A stretch of DNA of 64,000 bases from DATKHR01 sp036557365 (GTDB taxonomy: Bacteria; Acidobacteriota; Vicinamibacteria; Vicinamibacterales; CAVVIG01): positions 310,001 through 374,000 of the forward strand of contig DATBHR010000092.1 of the NCBI GenBank assembly GCA_036557365.1, given 5' to 3'. Of the stretch, positions 52,002 through 61,500 are shown piece by piece. The notes under the pieces were generated by a model. It was given only the letters and a program-made list of their open reading frames with translations. It was not told where the DNA came from and searched no databases. How positions within the stretch are numbered: the first letter of the stretch is position 1; the number at the start of each line of letters is the position of its first letter. The position numbers were made by a program, and so were the translations under genes.

Positions 52002-55000
52002 CGTCTGCGTCGTCTGGATCGGTGGAGTCCGAATCGAAATATCGACGCGCGAACGGGCTCGAGACGGTCGAGCGTCCGGGTCGCGGGCGGGGGCGAGCGT
52101 CCGGAGCAGACGACGGCGTTGGAACTTGTGCGATCGGTGCGGCTCGATGGAAAGTCGCCTGAATCCCCAGAGCGCCAGCGACGAAACCTGCCCTGGCGAG
52201 GAAGCGCGCCATCGGATGGTGCTGGGGTGGTGCGCCGTCGATCTCCTCGATCAACATCCCGCGCGGCCCATCCGTACCGCTGCGCGCCCGCTCGATTAAC
52301 GCGCCGGCGACGGCTTTCGCGACCCGCGAACGTTCGGGTTCCGAGGCGGGAAGAAACGTCGCGAGTTGCCGATCGCCTCGGGCGAGATACGCACCGAGCG
52401 CGCCGTCGACGAGGATGACGGTCGCTCCGACCGTTCGCGTTGGCGCGCGGCCTGCTTCGATCGTCTTTCCATCGGTGTCGTGCCGCTCCGGCCACTTGAG
52501 CGCTGCGCCGTACGGGTTGGCGGGATCGGTGGCGGCCAGGACTGCGACCTCGCTGGTGTCGTCCGAGGGCGCGTGACCGGGGCTGCCGTCCCGCAGCGAT
52601 CGCAGCAGATCGACGGCGCCCGGCAGCGCGAACTGCGCGGCGCCGAGTCCTGCGACGAAGTAGCCGCGACGGATGCGCCCGGCGTCTTCGAGTCCTCGCA
52701 ACACCGGATAGACCGTCGCAAATCCGCCGGCGACATTTTCGGCCGAGACGATTTCGCGCGTCACGACGCCGTGCCGCGTCAACAACTGCTGCGTGAGCGC
52801 CGCGGCCCAGCGCGTGTGCGCCTTGACGTCAGCGGAGCCGCTTCGTCGCTGCGCCTTGTTCGTCGCACCGCCGCTCGACGAATGAGGTCGTGGCACCAGG
52901 CTCCATCGACCTTCCGCGGATGAGGGAACCAGCCGTCTCGAACGGAACGGCGCCGCGTGCATGCGGCGCTGTGGACTCCGGCGCGGCGCGCGCACGTGCG
53001 CGAATGCGCGCAGCGCATGAAACGTGTCATTCGTGATGAGTCCCTGCCAGACGAGATTCCACAGCGCGTCCACCGTCTGCGCGGGATAGCCGCCGCCGAC
53101 AGCTTCGTGCAGCGGGCCGAAGAACGACGCGCCGTGTTTTGCGAGATGCTCGAGGATGTCGTTTTCGCGACCCTTGCCTCCAGCGTCGTTGTCCCGTGCG
53201 GTCGATCCTTCGGTGCCGATGGTCGGCGGAAGCAGTGCCGGCAGTTGATCGGCGAGATACAACGCGATGCGTCCATCCCGCTCGCCGAGTGGCTCGACGC
53301 CGACCCAGACGACTTCGCCCGCTGCCGTCACCGCGTCGAGGTCCGCCGGCTCGTACAGATCGAGGCGCGAGGGCAGGATCTCCGTCTCGAGAATCGACGC
53401 CGGCAGCGGCGCACCTTGAAGCTGCTCGATCGCGTCGAGCAGCGCATCAGCGCCGTGCCGCCTGCGAACGATGCCTTGCCACGTGGTGGCGAATCGGCCG
53501 AGCGCCGCCTGATCGACGGGCTCGACCTCTTCGCGCAGCTTTGCCAGCGATCGGCGCCGGAGCTTTCGCAGTACCTCGGCGTCGGTCCACTCCCGCCGCG
53601 TACCACCCGGCCGAAATTCTCCTTCGACAAGGCGCCCTTCGGCGGTCAACCGGACGAGCAGCGATTCCGCTTCGGCAGGACTCAGGCCGTAGCGAGCGGC
53701 AAAGACGGCCGCGGTAAACGGTGCGTGTGTCCGCGCGTAGCGCTGCGCGATGCCGCCCAGCGGATCGCGGACGGGCGCCAGAAGCGATTCGGGAAGGCCG
53801 ACGGGCAGCGGCACGCCGAGCGCATCGCGCATGCGCGCCGCGTCCTCGACGGCGATCCACCGAGATTCGCCGCCGATGCGGACTGCGATCGCACGGCGTG
53901 CGTCCGACAAGGCTGCCAGGGCAGACGGCGCATCGTCGAGTGCCGCGCGCTCGCGCACTTCTTCCTCGGTCAGATCGCCGACGGCGAGAAGCAGATCGTG
54001 AATGCCGTCGATGCTCTTGGCGCGCCATCGCGGCTCGCGGCGCTGGAGTTCCAGTTCCAGCGCGTCGAACGCATCGAGGTCCAGCAGCTCGCGCAGCTCG
54101 GCGTCGCCGAGGAGCTCGCGAAGCTGCGACTGATCGACCGCCAGCGCCTGGGCGCGCCGCTCCGCCAGCGGCGCGTCGCCTTCGTAGATGAAACTGGCGA
54201 CGTAGGTAAAGAGCAGAGACGCCGCAAACGGCGACGGCGTCTCGGCGTCGACCGTCGCGACGCGAATCTTGCGGCTCCGGACGTCGCGCAGCGTTGCGAC
54301 GAGCGACGTCATATCGAAGAAATCGCGGAGGCACTCGCGATACGTCTCGAGCGAAATCGGAAACGATCCGAAACGCGACGCGACCGCCAGCAGATCCGCC
54401 GCTCGCTTGCGCTGTTGCCAGAGCGGCGCGCGCATGCCGGGACGCCGCTTCGGCAGCAGCAGCGCACGCGCGGCGTTCTCGCGGAACTTGGCCGCGAAGA
54501 GGGCAGTCGCGCCGAGTTGCCGGACCACGAGCGGCTGCACTTCGTCCGGCTCCGGCATGACCAGCCGGACGTCGGGTGGTTCGTCCACATCCGGGAACCG
54601 CACGACGAATCCATCGTCGCCCCACAGAATCTCGGCGTCGATGCCGGTTTCCTCGCGGATCTTCGCGGCCGCCGCCATCGCCCACGGCGCGTGAATCCGC
54701 CCGCCGCGCGGAGACAGCACGCAGACCCGCCAGTCGCCGAGCTCGTCGCGCACACGTTCGACGACGATCGTCGACGCGTCCGGGACGACGCGGGTCGCGC
54801 GCTGTTGATCGCGAAGGTACTGCAGCAGGTTTCCGGCGGCGCGCTCGCTCAAATCGTGTTCCTGCATCAGTCGCTCGACGGCGGCTTGCGGCGGCAGTTT
54901 GATCATCTGCTGCGTCAGCTCGCCGATGGCGAGACCGAGTTCCAGTGGGCGGCCCGCGCGATCGCCCTTCCAGAACGGCATCTTGCCGGGTTGCCCTGCG

Positions 55001-56883
55001 GCCGGAGTAACGAGCACGCGGTCGTGCGTGATCTCTTCGATGCGCCACGAAGAGGCGCCGAGCACGAACGTTTCGCCGACGCGGCTCTCGAACACCATCT
55101 CTTCGTCGAGCTCGCCGACCCGCGCAGTCCCCGGTGCGGCTCCGGCGAGAAAGACGCCGTAGAGTCCGCGATCCGGAATCGTGCCGCCGTTCGCGATCGC
55201 CACGCGCTTCGCGCCTTCGCGCGCGACAATCGTTCCGCGAATGCGATCCCACGTGATGCGAGGCCTGAGCTCGGCGAACTCGTCTGACGGATAGCGGCCC
55301 GACAGCATGTCGAGGACGCCGTCGAAGACGATGCGGCTCAACTCGGCGAATGGCGCCGCGCTGCGAATCGTCGCGAACAGGTCGTCGATCTGCCATTCGT
55401 CGACGGACGTCATCGCCACGATCTGCTGCGCGACGATGTCGAGCGGGTTTCGCGGGTAGCGCGTGCTCTCGACCATTCCTTCGTGCATCGCCCGGGCAAC
55501 GGCGGCGCACGCGACGAGATCGCCCCTGAATTTCGGAACGATGACGCCTTCGCTGACGGCATCGGCACGGTGGCCTCCGCGTCCGATCCGCTGAAGGCCG
55601 CTCGCGACCGAGGGCGGCGCTTCGATCTGGATGACGAGGTCGATGGCGCCCATGTCGATGCCGAGCTCGAGCGACGAGGTGGCCACGAGCGCGCGGAGCG
55701 ACCCGGCCTTCAGGAGATCTTCGATCTCCATCCGCTGCGCGCGCGCAATCGAACCGTGATGCGAGCGGACGAGCGTGTCGCCGGCCAGCTCGTTCAGCGC
55801 GCCGGCCAGCCGTTCGGCGAGACGCCGGCTGTTGACGAAGATCAGCGTCGATCGATGTTCCCGGATCAACTCGAGCAGGCGCGGGTGAATCGCAGACCAA
55901 ATCGTTCCGCCGTTTGCGGCGGATGCCGTACCGTCGAGCGCGTCGATGGCGGCTGCGGCGCCACCTCCGCCGGGCAGACGCTTCTTTCGTCCCGCGGGTC
56001 CGCGCACGGTGCTCGCCAGGTTCGCCATGTCCTCGACGGGCACGTCAATCGTCAGTTTCAGCGCTTTCTTCCTGCCGGCATCGACGACCGTGACCGGCCG
56101 GTATCGCACGGGACCTTCGTTCGACGTGAACTCCTCCGCGATCTCCGATTCGGCGTCGAGCTCCGCGGTTGCTGCACGCCGGGACCGCGTTCGCGTGCCG
56201 CGCGCTCGCGGCTCGGCTCCACCGAGGAATCGCGCGACCTCGTCGAGCGGCCGCTGCGTGGCGGAGAGTCCGATGCGCTGCGGCGGCGTCGCGCACAACG
56301 ACTCGAGACGCTCGAGCGACACCGACATGTGCGCGCCACGCTTCGTCGGAACGAGCGCGTGGATTTCGTCGATGATGATCGTCTCGACCGACCGCAGCAT
56401 CTGTCTGGCATTCGACGTGAGAAGGAGATAGAGCGACTCCGGCGTCGTAATGAGGATGTCAGCCGCCGTTTTCAGGAAGCGCGCCCGCTCCGCTTGCGGC
56501 GTGTCGCCGGTTCGAATGGCAACCGTCGGCACGACGTACGACGCGCCGAGACGATCGGCGAACGCCGAGATGCCGGTCAGCGGCGCGCGCAGGTTTCGCT
56601 CGACGTCCACGGCGAGCGCTTTCAGCGGTGAGACGTAAAGGATCCGACACCGCTCGGCGCTCGACGGCGCCGGCGCGAACATCACTCGATTGATGCACCA
56701 CAAAAAAGCCGCAAGCGTCTTGCCGCTGCCGGTCGGCGCGAGGATCAGCGTCGAGTCTCCGCGCGCGATCGCCGGCCATCCTTGCGCCTGCGGCGGCGTG
56801 GGCGCATCGAACGATGCCGCGAACCACGCACGAACGGCTTCGTGGAAGGGCGCGAGCGGGTCGTTTGTGGCGCGGGCCGTCAC
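51994..56883 (-). CDS. lhr: Large helicase-related protein Lhr
   Basis: 1629 residues, starting at GTG 56883. SF2 motifs: APTGSGKT at 49-56 (Walker A), IIIDEIHALV (DEIH box), LSATQRPLDEVARFLGG (motif III) and LIRQ-like QRIGRGGHRAD (motif VI). The winged-helix and Lhr-core domains follow, then the long Lhr C-terminal part. Two internal stretches are Arg/Ser-rich: one at about 230-250 (RARGTRTRSRRAAT) and one near 1330-1370 (RAPRRSPQRRMHAAPFRSRR). Lhr is a 3'-5' DNA translocase/helicase induced by DNA damage in mycobacteria. Coupling with the Nei glycosylase suggests a joint repair function. Confidence 0.92.
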   Translation of the reverse strand: MTARATNDPLAPFHEAVRAWFAASFDAPTPPQAQGWPAIARGDSTLILAPTGSGKTLAAFLWCINRVMFAPAPSSAERCRILYVSPLKALAVDVERNLRAPLTGISAFADRLGASYVVPTVAIRTGDTPQAERARFLKTAADILITTPESLYLLLTSNARQMLRSVETIIIDEIHALVPTKRGAHMSVSLERLESLCATPPQRIGLSATQRPLDEVARFLGGAEPRARGTRTRSRRAATAELDAESEIAEEFTSNEGPVRYRPVTVVDAGRKKALKLTIDVPVEDMANLASTVRGPAGRKKRLPGGGGAAAAIDALDGTASAANGGTIWSAIHPRLLELIREHRSTLIFVNSRRLAERLAGALNELAGDTLVRSHHGSIARAQRMEIEDLLKAGSLRALVATSSLELGIDMGAIDLVIQIEAPPSVASGLQRIGRGGHRADAVSEGVIVPKFRGDLVACAAVARAMHEGMVESTRYPRNPLDIVAQQIVAMTSVDEWQIDDLFATIRSAAPFAELSRIVFDGVLDMLSGRYPSDEFAELRPRITWDRIRGTIVAREGAKRVAIANGGTIPDRGLYGVFLAGAAPGTARVGELDEEMVFESRVGETFVLGASSWRIEEITHDRVLVTPAAGQPGKMPFWKGDRAGRPLELGLAIGELTQQMIKLPPQAAVERLMQEHDLSERAAGNLLQYLRDQQRATRVVPDASTIVVERVRDELGDWRVCVLSPRGGRIHAPWAMAAAAKIREETGIDAEILWGDDGFVVRFPDVDEPPDVRLVMPEPDEVQPLVVRQLGATALFAAKFRENAARALLLPKRRPGMRAPLWQQRKRAADLLAVASRFGSFPISLETYRECLRDFFDMTSLVATLRDVRSRKIRVATVDAETPSPFAASLLFTYVASFIYEGDAPLAERRAQALAVDQSQLRELLGDAELRELLDLDAFDALELELQRREPRWRAKSIDGIHDLLLAVGDLTEEEVRERAALDDAPSALAALSDARRAIAVRIGGESRWIAVEDAARMRDALGVPLPVGLPESLLAPVRDPLGGIAQRYARTHAPFTAAVFAARYGLSPAEAESLLVRLTAEGRLVEGEFRPGGTRREWTDAEVLRKLRRRSLAKLREEVEPVDQAALGRFATTWQGIVRRRHGADALLDAIEQLQGAPLPASILETEILPSRLDLYEPADLDAVTAAGEVVWVGVEPLGERDGRIALYLADQLPALLPPTIGTEGSTARDNDAGGKGRENDILEHLAKHGASFFGPLHEAVGGGYPAQTVDALWNLVWQGLITNDTFHALRAFAHVRAPRRSPQRRMHAAPFRSRRLVPSSAEGRWSLVPRPHSSSGGATNKAQRRSGSADVKAHTRWAAALTQQLLTRHGVVTREIVSAENVAGGFATVYPVLRGLEDAGRIRRGYFVAGLGAAQFALPGAVDLLRSLRDGSPGHAPSDDTSEVAVLAATDPANPYGAALKWPERHDTDGKTIEAGRAPTRTVGATVILVDGALGAYLARGDRQLATFLPASEPERSRVAKAVAGALIERARSGTDGPRGMLIEEIDGAPPQHHPMARFLARAGFVAGALGIQATFHRAAPIAQVPTPSSAPDARPRPRPGRSTVSSPFARRYFDSDSTDPDDADDA

Positions 56884-56893
56884 CTGGTCATCT

Positions 56894-56899
56894 TATAAT
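56894..56899 (+). promoter_or_regulatory. Perfect -10 hexamer (TATAAT) before the 89-aa gene
   Basis: TATAAT at 56894-56899, 33 bases before the start of the small coiled-coil gene and within the divergent lhr start region. No clear -35 at 16-18 bases. A GGGGGGAC run directly before ATG 56932 is the ribosome-binding site. Confidence 0.45.
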
Positions 56900-56931
56900 G
56901 TGGGGAGTTTCATACTCGGTCGGGGGGACTG

Positions 56932-57201
56932 ATGGGCGACGCCGGTGAAGGACTAATTGATGCGGATGCGCGAATTCAGGAACGCATGGAGGAGCTCGAG
57001 CGGGAACGCAGGCAGCAGAACGGCAAGGCAGTCAAGAATCCAGAGCAGGTGCAGGCACTCGAGTCGTTGAGGCTGGCGCGTACGGAGCTCGAACGCCAGC
57101 TCGAGGTCACGACGCACGAGCGTCGAAAGGCACAGATCCACGACGCGATCGAAGAAATCACGCGGCGCATGACGACGCTGAACGATGCTTTGAACGCGTG
57201 A
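56932..57201 (+). CDS. Small coiled-coil protein
   Basis: 89 residues, highly charged and almost fully helical, with heptad-like Leu/Ile spacing (RIQERMEELERERRQQN, then LRLARTELERQLEVTTHERR). No membrane segment or signal. It is not an assigned family. It precedes the SagB-type gene by 19 bases and may be co-transcribed with it. Confidence 0.75.
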   Translation: MGDAGEGLIDADARIQERMEELERERRQQNGKAVKNPEQVQALESLRLARTELERQLEVTTHERRKAQIHDAIEEITRRMTTLNDALNA

Positions 57202-57220
57202 TCGTCGCAAGGGGTGACGG

Positions 57221-58810
57221 ATGAGCGCACCCCGGCCCGACAATCCGAGGACTCTCCAGCAGCTCGCCCAGGTCCGGGCGTATCACGACGGCACCAAGCA
57301 CCGCTTCGATCGATACGCCCGGTCACTCGGCTATCTCGATTGGGCGTCGCAGCCCGATCCGTTTCGATCGTTCGCCGGCTCGCCGCTCGCCCTCCTGCCA
57401 CCGCATCCCGAATCGACCACACGCTCGCAAATCGGCGTCATGCTCCGCCGTTCGCTCGGCCTCACGGCGTGGAAAGTGTTTCGCGCGTCGCGGTGGTCGC
57501 TGCGGGCGAACCCATCAAGCGGAAATCTTCATCCGACCGAGGCCTACGTGGTCTCCGGACCGATCGAAGGCCTATGCGCGCAGGCGTCTGTTCATCACTA
57601 TGCGGCCGACAGGCACGGTCTCGAGCAACGCTGCCTACTCGACGCCGGCCTGCCGCCCGAGACGTTTCTGATCGCGTTGACGTCGATCCATTGGCGCGAG
57701 TCGTGGAAGTACGGCGAACGTGCGTTCCGATATTGCCAGCACGACGTCGGTCATGCCATCGCCGCCATCGCGCTCGCGGCAGAATCGGTTGGCTGGCGCG
57801 CGCGACTGCTGCCCGACTGGTCGTCCGCCGACATCGCGTCAATCGCAGGCGTCGATCGCGATGCAGACTTCGTGGATGCGGAGCGCGAAGAACCTGCGTG
57901 CATCATGGTCGTCGGGCCTGACGATCCTGTGCTGGATCGTGACGCGCTGGTCCGTGCGGCTCGCAATGGTCGCTGGGTCGGCCGCGCCTCGCAACTCAGC
58001 GAAGACCACGTCGAGTGGACGTTCATCGACGAAGTGGCAACTGCGACGCGGCGATCCGAACCGGTTCCACCTGTTGAAATCGCGCTGCGCGACATCGTCT
58101 CTGACGAGGCAGGATATCCGCCTCAACTTTTTCTGCAGCGCCGCAGCGCGGTGGCGTTCGATGGGCGTTCGTCGCTTTCGCGTGCCGCGTTCCTCGGGAT
58201 CATCCGCGCGCTGGTCGCGACACCGTCGCCACCGTGGAGTGCGCTGTGGTGGACACCTCGAATTCATCTCGTGCTGTTCGTCCACCGCGTGGACGACGTC
58301 GAGCCAGGGCTCTACTTGTTGACGCGCGAGCACGAGTCGGGCGCCCGCCTCGTGTCGGCGCTCGGCCGCGACTTTCTCCTTCAACCCGTGGACGAAATGA
58401 CGCTGCTCGTGCGCCTCGCGCGCGGCGACTGCCGCCAGCTTGCGCGTCGCGTCAGCTGCGATCAGGACATCGCCGCCGACGGCTTCTTCAGTCTCGGAAT
58501 GATCGCGGATTTCGACGGCAGCCTGACGGAGCACGGTCCCGCGTTCTATCGACAACTATTCTGGGAAGCGGGTGTCGTTGGACAGGTGCTCTACCTGGAA
58601 GCCGAGTCCGCGGGCGCGCGCGGGACGGGCATCGGCTGCTTCTTCGACGATCCGGTACACGACGTGCTGGGTCTGAGCGGGCACGCGTTTCAGAGCCTCT
58701 ATCACTTCGCCATTGGCCTGCCGATCGAGGATGCGCGTCTGTCGACCGAACCCGGATATGTGTGGGAGTCATTAAACCTCGGGCCGGTCGGCCGGTCTAA
58801 CCCTCCGTGA
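57221..58810 (+). CDS. Tandem SagB-type nitroreductase-family protein
   Basis: 529 residues containing two nitroreductase-fold halves. The first half has SLRANPSSGNLHPTEAYVV (FMN-binding, SagB/ThcOx signature) and ERAFRYCQHDVGHAIAAIAL. The second half has LFLQRRSAVAFDG, RAAFLGIIRALV and YRQLFWEAGVVGQVLYLEAE, then GIGCFFDDPVHDVLG. SagB-type enzymes oxidise azolines to azoles in some RiPP pathways, but no YcaO cyclase or precursor peptide is seen nearby, so this stand-alone double-domain form has another, unknown role. FMN binding is expected; the protein is cytoplasmic. Confidence 0.85.
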   Translation: MSAPRPDNPRTLQQLAQVRAYHDGTKHRFDRYARSLGYLDWASQPDPFRSFAGSPLALLPPHPESTTRSQIGVMLRRSLGLTAWKVFRASRWSLRANPSSGNLHPTEAYVVSGPIEGLCAQASVHHYAADRHGLEQRCLLDAGLPPETFLIALTSIHWRESWKYGERAFRYCQHDVGHAIAAIALAAESVGWRARLLPDWSSADIASIAGVDRDADFVDAEREEPACIMVVGPDDPVLDRDALVRAARNGRWVGRASQLSEDHVEWTFIDEVATATRRSEPVPPVEIALRDIVSDEAGYPPQLFLQRRSAVAFDGRSSLSRAAFLGIIRALVATPSPPWSALWWTPRIHLVLFVHRVDDVEPGLYLLTREHESGARLVSALGRDFLLQPVDEMTLLVRLARGDCRQLARRVSCDQDIAADGFFSLGMIADFDGSLTEHGPAFYRQLFWEAGVVGQVLYLEAESAGARGTGIGCFFDDPVHDVLGLSGHAFQSLYHFAIGLPIEDARLSTEPGYVWESLNLGPVGRSNPP

Positions 58811-58844
58811 ACGCGATGCCTTCCGCCGCTCACAGGAGGAGCTC

Positions 58845-59183
58845 ATGAAGATCGGACGAATGGCCGTTGCCGTGGTCGGATGCGCACTTGTCGCCTCCGT
58901 TGCACAGGCGGCGCCCGCCAACAGGCAGCGAGGGGTCAACGCCCGGCAGCAGCGTCAGGCGCAGCGAATCCACAACGGCGTGAAGAACGACGAGTTGACG
59001 CGCGGCGAACGCGACAGGCTGTCCGCCGACGAAGCTGCCATCCGTGCCAAGGAGCGCGTGTACCGGAGGTCCGGCGACGGGCTGAACGCGAACGAGCGCC
59101 GGGATCTCGAACACGATCTGAACAAGACCAGCCGCGAGATCTACCGCGACAAGCACAACGACCGGACGCCGCCGCCGGAGTAG
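58845..59183 (+). CDS. Small secreted basic protein
   Basis: 112 residues with a signal peptide (MAVAVVGCALVASVAQA) and a strong AGGAGG (58834-58839) five bases before ATG 58845. The mature part carries a repeated helical pattern: QRIHNGVKNDELTRGERDRL and YRRSGDGLNANERRDLEHDL share the G-x-x-x-x-L-x-x-x-E-R-x-x-L frame, ending SREIYRDKHND. This family is seen in many acidobacterial and proteobacterial genomes without assigned function. The two near-repeats suggest an EF-hand-less helical pair. Confidence 0.8.
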   Translation: MKIGRMAVAVVGCALVASVAQAAPANRQRGVNARQQRQAQRIHNGVKNDELTRGERDRLSADEAAIRAKERVYRRSGDGLNANERRDLEHDLNKTSREIYRDKHNDRTPPPE

Positions 59184-59196
59184 CGGGCGTCAGCGG

Positions 59197-60501
59197 TCAC
59201 TCGAAGAGATCGACGGAGACGTCCATTTCGCGAACGATCGCCTTCGCAGTCGTCGAGTGGTCCGCGAAGAAGTGAACAGGCAAGTCGCCGATTGCCGGCG
59301 CCGGTCGGCCCGCGGCCGTCGTCAGTAATCGGCGATAGTCGGTGACGGCCGCGTCCATGGTGTGATTCGCCGCCCAATAGGCGTGCCCGGCGACACTCAG
59401 CGCGACGCGCAGCTGATGGTCGTCGGCGAGACGTCGCATGGCGTTCGCTAACGACGCGGCTTCGTCGAGGAGATCCACACGAAGCGCGACGGCCGACGGA
59501 ATCTCGCTCGTGTGCGCGAGGTCGGTGATGACCGTCGCCTTCGCAGCCGCCAGACATCGGAGCCACGACGCGGACGTTTCGAGCGCCGTCGGCCACCGCA
59601 GGCAGAGGCAGGCGTTGGCTGCCGCGAGATAGTCGGCGACGGCCTCGTCGGTCACGTAACCCGTCACGCGCACCCGATCGGCGACGCCGTTCGCGTCGAG
59701 TTCGTCCGCGAGCGTCGGATAGTCGTCGGTGTCCCCGACCAGCACCAGATACGCGTCGCGGCCTTCGCGCTTCAGCGTCGCGATCGACTGCAGCATGGCG
59801 GACACGCGCTTCTCCGGCGTGACTTTTCCAAAAGCGGCAAACACCGTTGCGTCGGCGGGCAGCGAGAGCGCCCGCCGAACGTTCGCGCCAGCTTCGGATG
59901 CCGCTGAAATATCCGGAACCCCCATACGCAGGGCTTCGACGGCGGCGCCGGGATATGCGTCGCGCAGATCCTGCGCGACCGTTTCACTGTGAACCGCGAC
60001 CATCTTCGCGGCGCGAATGACGCTTCGAAGCATTGGCCAGAAGTAGTAGATCGGACCGCCGAGCCCGGCGATCGCGTATTCCGCGAATGCGATGTTGATG
60101 GCGGGCTGATCGAAGGTCAGTTCGCGACGGTAGTCGTCGTGGCGATCCTGGCTGAGGAGCAGTCGCGCGCGGGCGTGATGGAGTCGCGCATCGTGGAGGA
60201 CGACGAGGCCGGGATACGGGACGAGATATCCCCACATGTAGTCATGGCCGCGCGAGTTGCCCAGCTGATACACGACGAGGTCGTACGGTTCGCGCTGGGC
60301 ACGCCAGACGAAATCGTGCGCCGTGGCCTCCGGGTAGATATCGATGACGAACCATTGACGAAGGAGCGGAACCACCTCGGCCGTGTACGCAGAGATGCCG
60401 GAGCGCACCGGTGCGAGCGGCGAAAACCACGCGATCCTGAGGGGCCGCGGCTCGCTGCCGGGATTCGATGGACGATCGATGATGTCTGTTTCTTCGGGCA
60501 T
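59197..60501 (-). CDS. GT4-type glycosyltransferase
   Basis: 434 residues. The N-terminal Rossmann domain has LRIAWFSPLAPVRSGISAYT; the C-terminal domain has VFAAFGKVTPEKRVSAMLQS and RVRVTGYVTDEAVADYLAAA, then CLCLRWPTALETSASWLRCL with the E-x7-E-like donor-binding segment (ETSASWLRCLA). It probably transfers a sugar from a nucleotide donor in polysaccharide or glycolipid synthesis. It has no signal peptide and stands alone between genes on the other strand. Confidence 0.85.
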   Translation of the reverse strand: MPEETDIIDRPSNPGSEPRPLRIAWFSPLAPVRSGISAYTAEVVPLLRQWFVIDIYPEATAHDFVWRAQREPYDLVVYQLGNSRGHDYMWGYLVPYPGLVVLHDARLHHARARLLLSQDRHDDYRRELTFDQPAINIAFAEYAIAGLGGPIYYFWPMLRSVIRAAKMVAVHSETVAQDLRDAYPGAAVEALRMGVPDISAASEAGANVRRALSLPADATVFAAFGKVTPEKRVSAMLQSIATLKREGRDAYLVLVGDTDDYPTLADELDANGVADRVRVTGYVTDEAVADYLAAANACLCLRWPTALETSASWLRCLAAAKATVITDLAHTSEIPSAVALRVDLLDEAASLANAMRRLADDHQLRVALSVAGHAYWAANHTMDAAVTDYRRLLTTAAGRPAPAIGDLPVHFFADHSTTAKAIVREMDVSVDLFE

Positions 60502-60594
60502 CCGGCCGTCGGCTCGACGGTAGACATGAGATTACATCGCGGACGCGCCGGGCCCGACCAACCAACTATCATGTGCTAGCATTGAAGTTCGCTT

Positions 60595-60996
60595 GTGAGC
60601 CGGTTCACAAGCTTCTTCGACACGCCAACGATGCAGGGCTGGTTTTCCATCCTGATCATGATCGCGCTGGGCGCCGGCTTCGGGCTGGGCTCGGTCGCGC
60701 TGTCGAGCGTGCTCGGACCGCGCAAGCCGACGCCCGAGAAGGCTGCGCCGTACGAGTGCGGCATGCCTCCGGTCGGCGACGCCCGCGAGCGGCAGTCGGT
60801 CAAGTTCTACCTGGTCGCGATGATCTTCCTGCTGTTCGACATCGAAGTCGCGTTTCTGTATCCGTGGGCGATGGCGCTTCGCGACCTGGGATGGAACGGC
60901 TTTATTCAGGTGACGCTTTTCATGGCGCTGCTGTTGGCCGGCTACGTCTACGTGTGGCGCAAGGGCGTGCTCGACTGGGGCAATGAGCGGACGTGA
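60595..60996 (+). CDS. nuoA: NADH-quinone oxidoreductase subunit A
   Basis: 133 residues with three membrane helices. The signature KAAPYECGMPPVGDAR and RQSVKFYLVAMIFLLFDIEV identifies NuoA. The start is GTG 60595, although ATG 60631 (MQGWFSIL) also fits. It is the first gene of the complex I operon; the next gene starts 39 bases later. Confidence 0.92.
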   Translation: MSRFTSFFDTPTMQGWFSILIMIALGAGFGLGSVALSSVLGPRKPTPEKAAPYECGMPPVGDARERQSVKFYLVAMIFLLFDIEVAFLYPWAMALRDLGWNGFIQVTLFMALLLAGYVYVWRKGVLDWGNERT

Positions 60997-61035
60997 GCGC
61001 GCCGGATCGGCCGGCCGTACGAGCGCAGGGACGAT

Positions 61036-61500
61036 ATGGGCCTAGAGTCTGAGATTCCGGTCTTGACCACCACCGTCGAGAAGATGGTGCAGTGGGCGCG
61101 TCGCTCGTCGATCTGGCCGGTGACCTTCGGCCTCGCGTGCTGCGCGATCGAAATGATGGCGATGAGCTGCTCGCGCTACGACATCGCGCGCTTCGGCGCC
61201 GAGGTGTTCCGCGGCAGTCCCCGCCAGTCGGACCTGATGATCGTCGCCGGGCGGCTGTCGCGCAAGATGGCGCCCGCGCTGCGACGCATCTACGACCAGA
61301 TGCCCGAACCCAAGTGGGTGATTTCGATGGGCGCCTGCGCGTCGATTGGCGGCGTGTTCGACAATTACGCGCTCGTTCAGGGCGTCGATCAGATCGTCCC
61401 CGTCGACGTCTACGTGCCGGGCTGTCCGCCAAGGCCCGAGTCGCTCATCTACGGCATCGTCCAGCTCCAGCGGAAGATCGATCAGCAGAAGCTCGCCTAG
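61036..61500 (+). CDS. nuoB: NADH-quinone oxidoreductase subunit B
   Basis: 154 residues. The four ligands of Fe-S cluster N2 are visible: tandem Cys35-Cys36 in FGLACCAIEM, Cys101 in ISMGACASIGG and Cys130 in VYVPGCPPRPE. It sits at the quinone end of the peripheral arm. The nuoC start follows the stop directly. Confidence 0.95.
   Translation: MGLESEIPVLTTTVEKMVQWARRSSIWPVTFGLACCAIEMMAMSCSRYDIARFGAEVFRGSPRQSDLMIVAGRLSRKMAPALRRIYDQMPEPKWVISMGACASIGGVFDNYALVQGVDQIVPVDVYVPGCPPRPESLIYGIVQLQRKIDQQKLA

Noticed and set aside
52957..55287. 776-codon plus-strand frame opposite lhr
   Set aside because: Shadow of lhr: repetitive Arg/Gln/Leu composition and no motif, while lhr motifs lie on the other strand.
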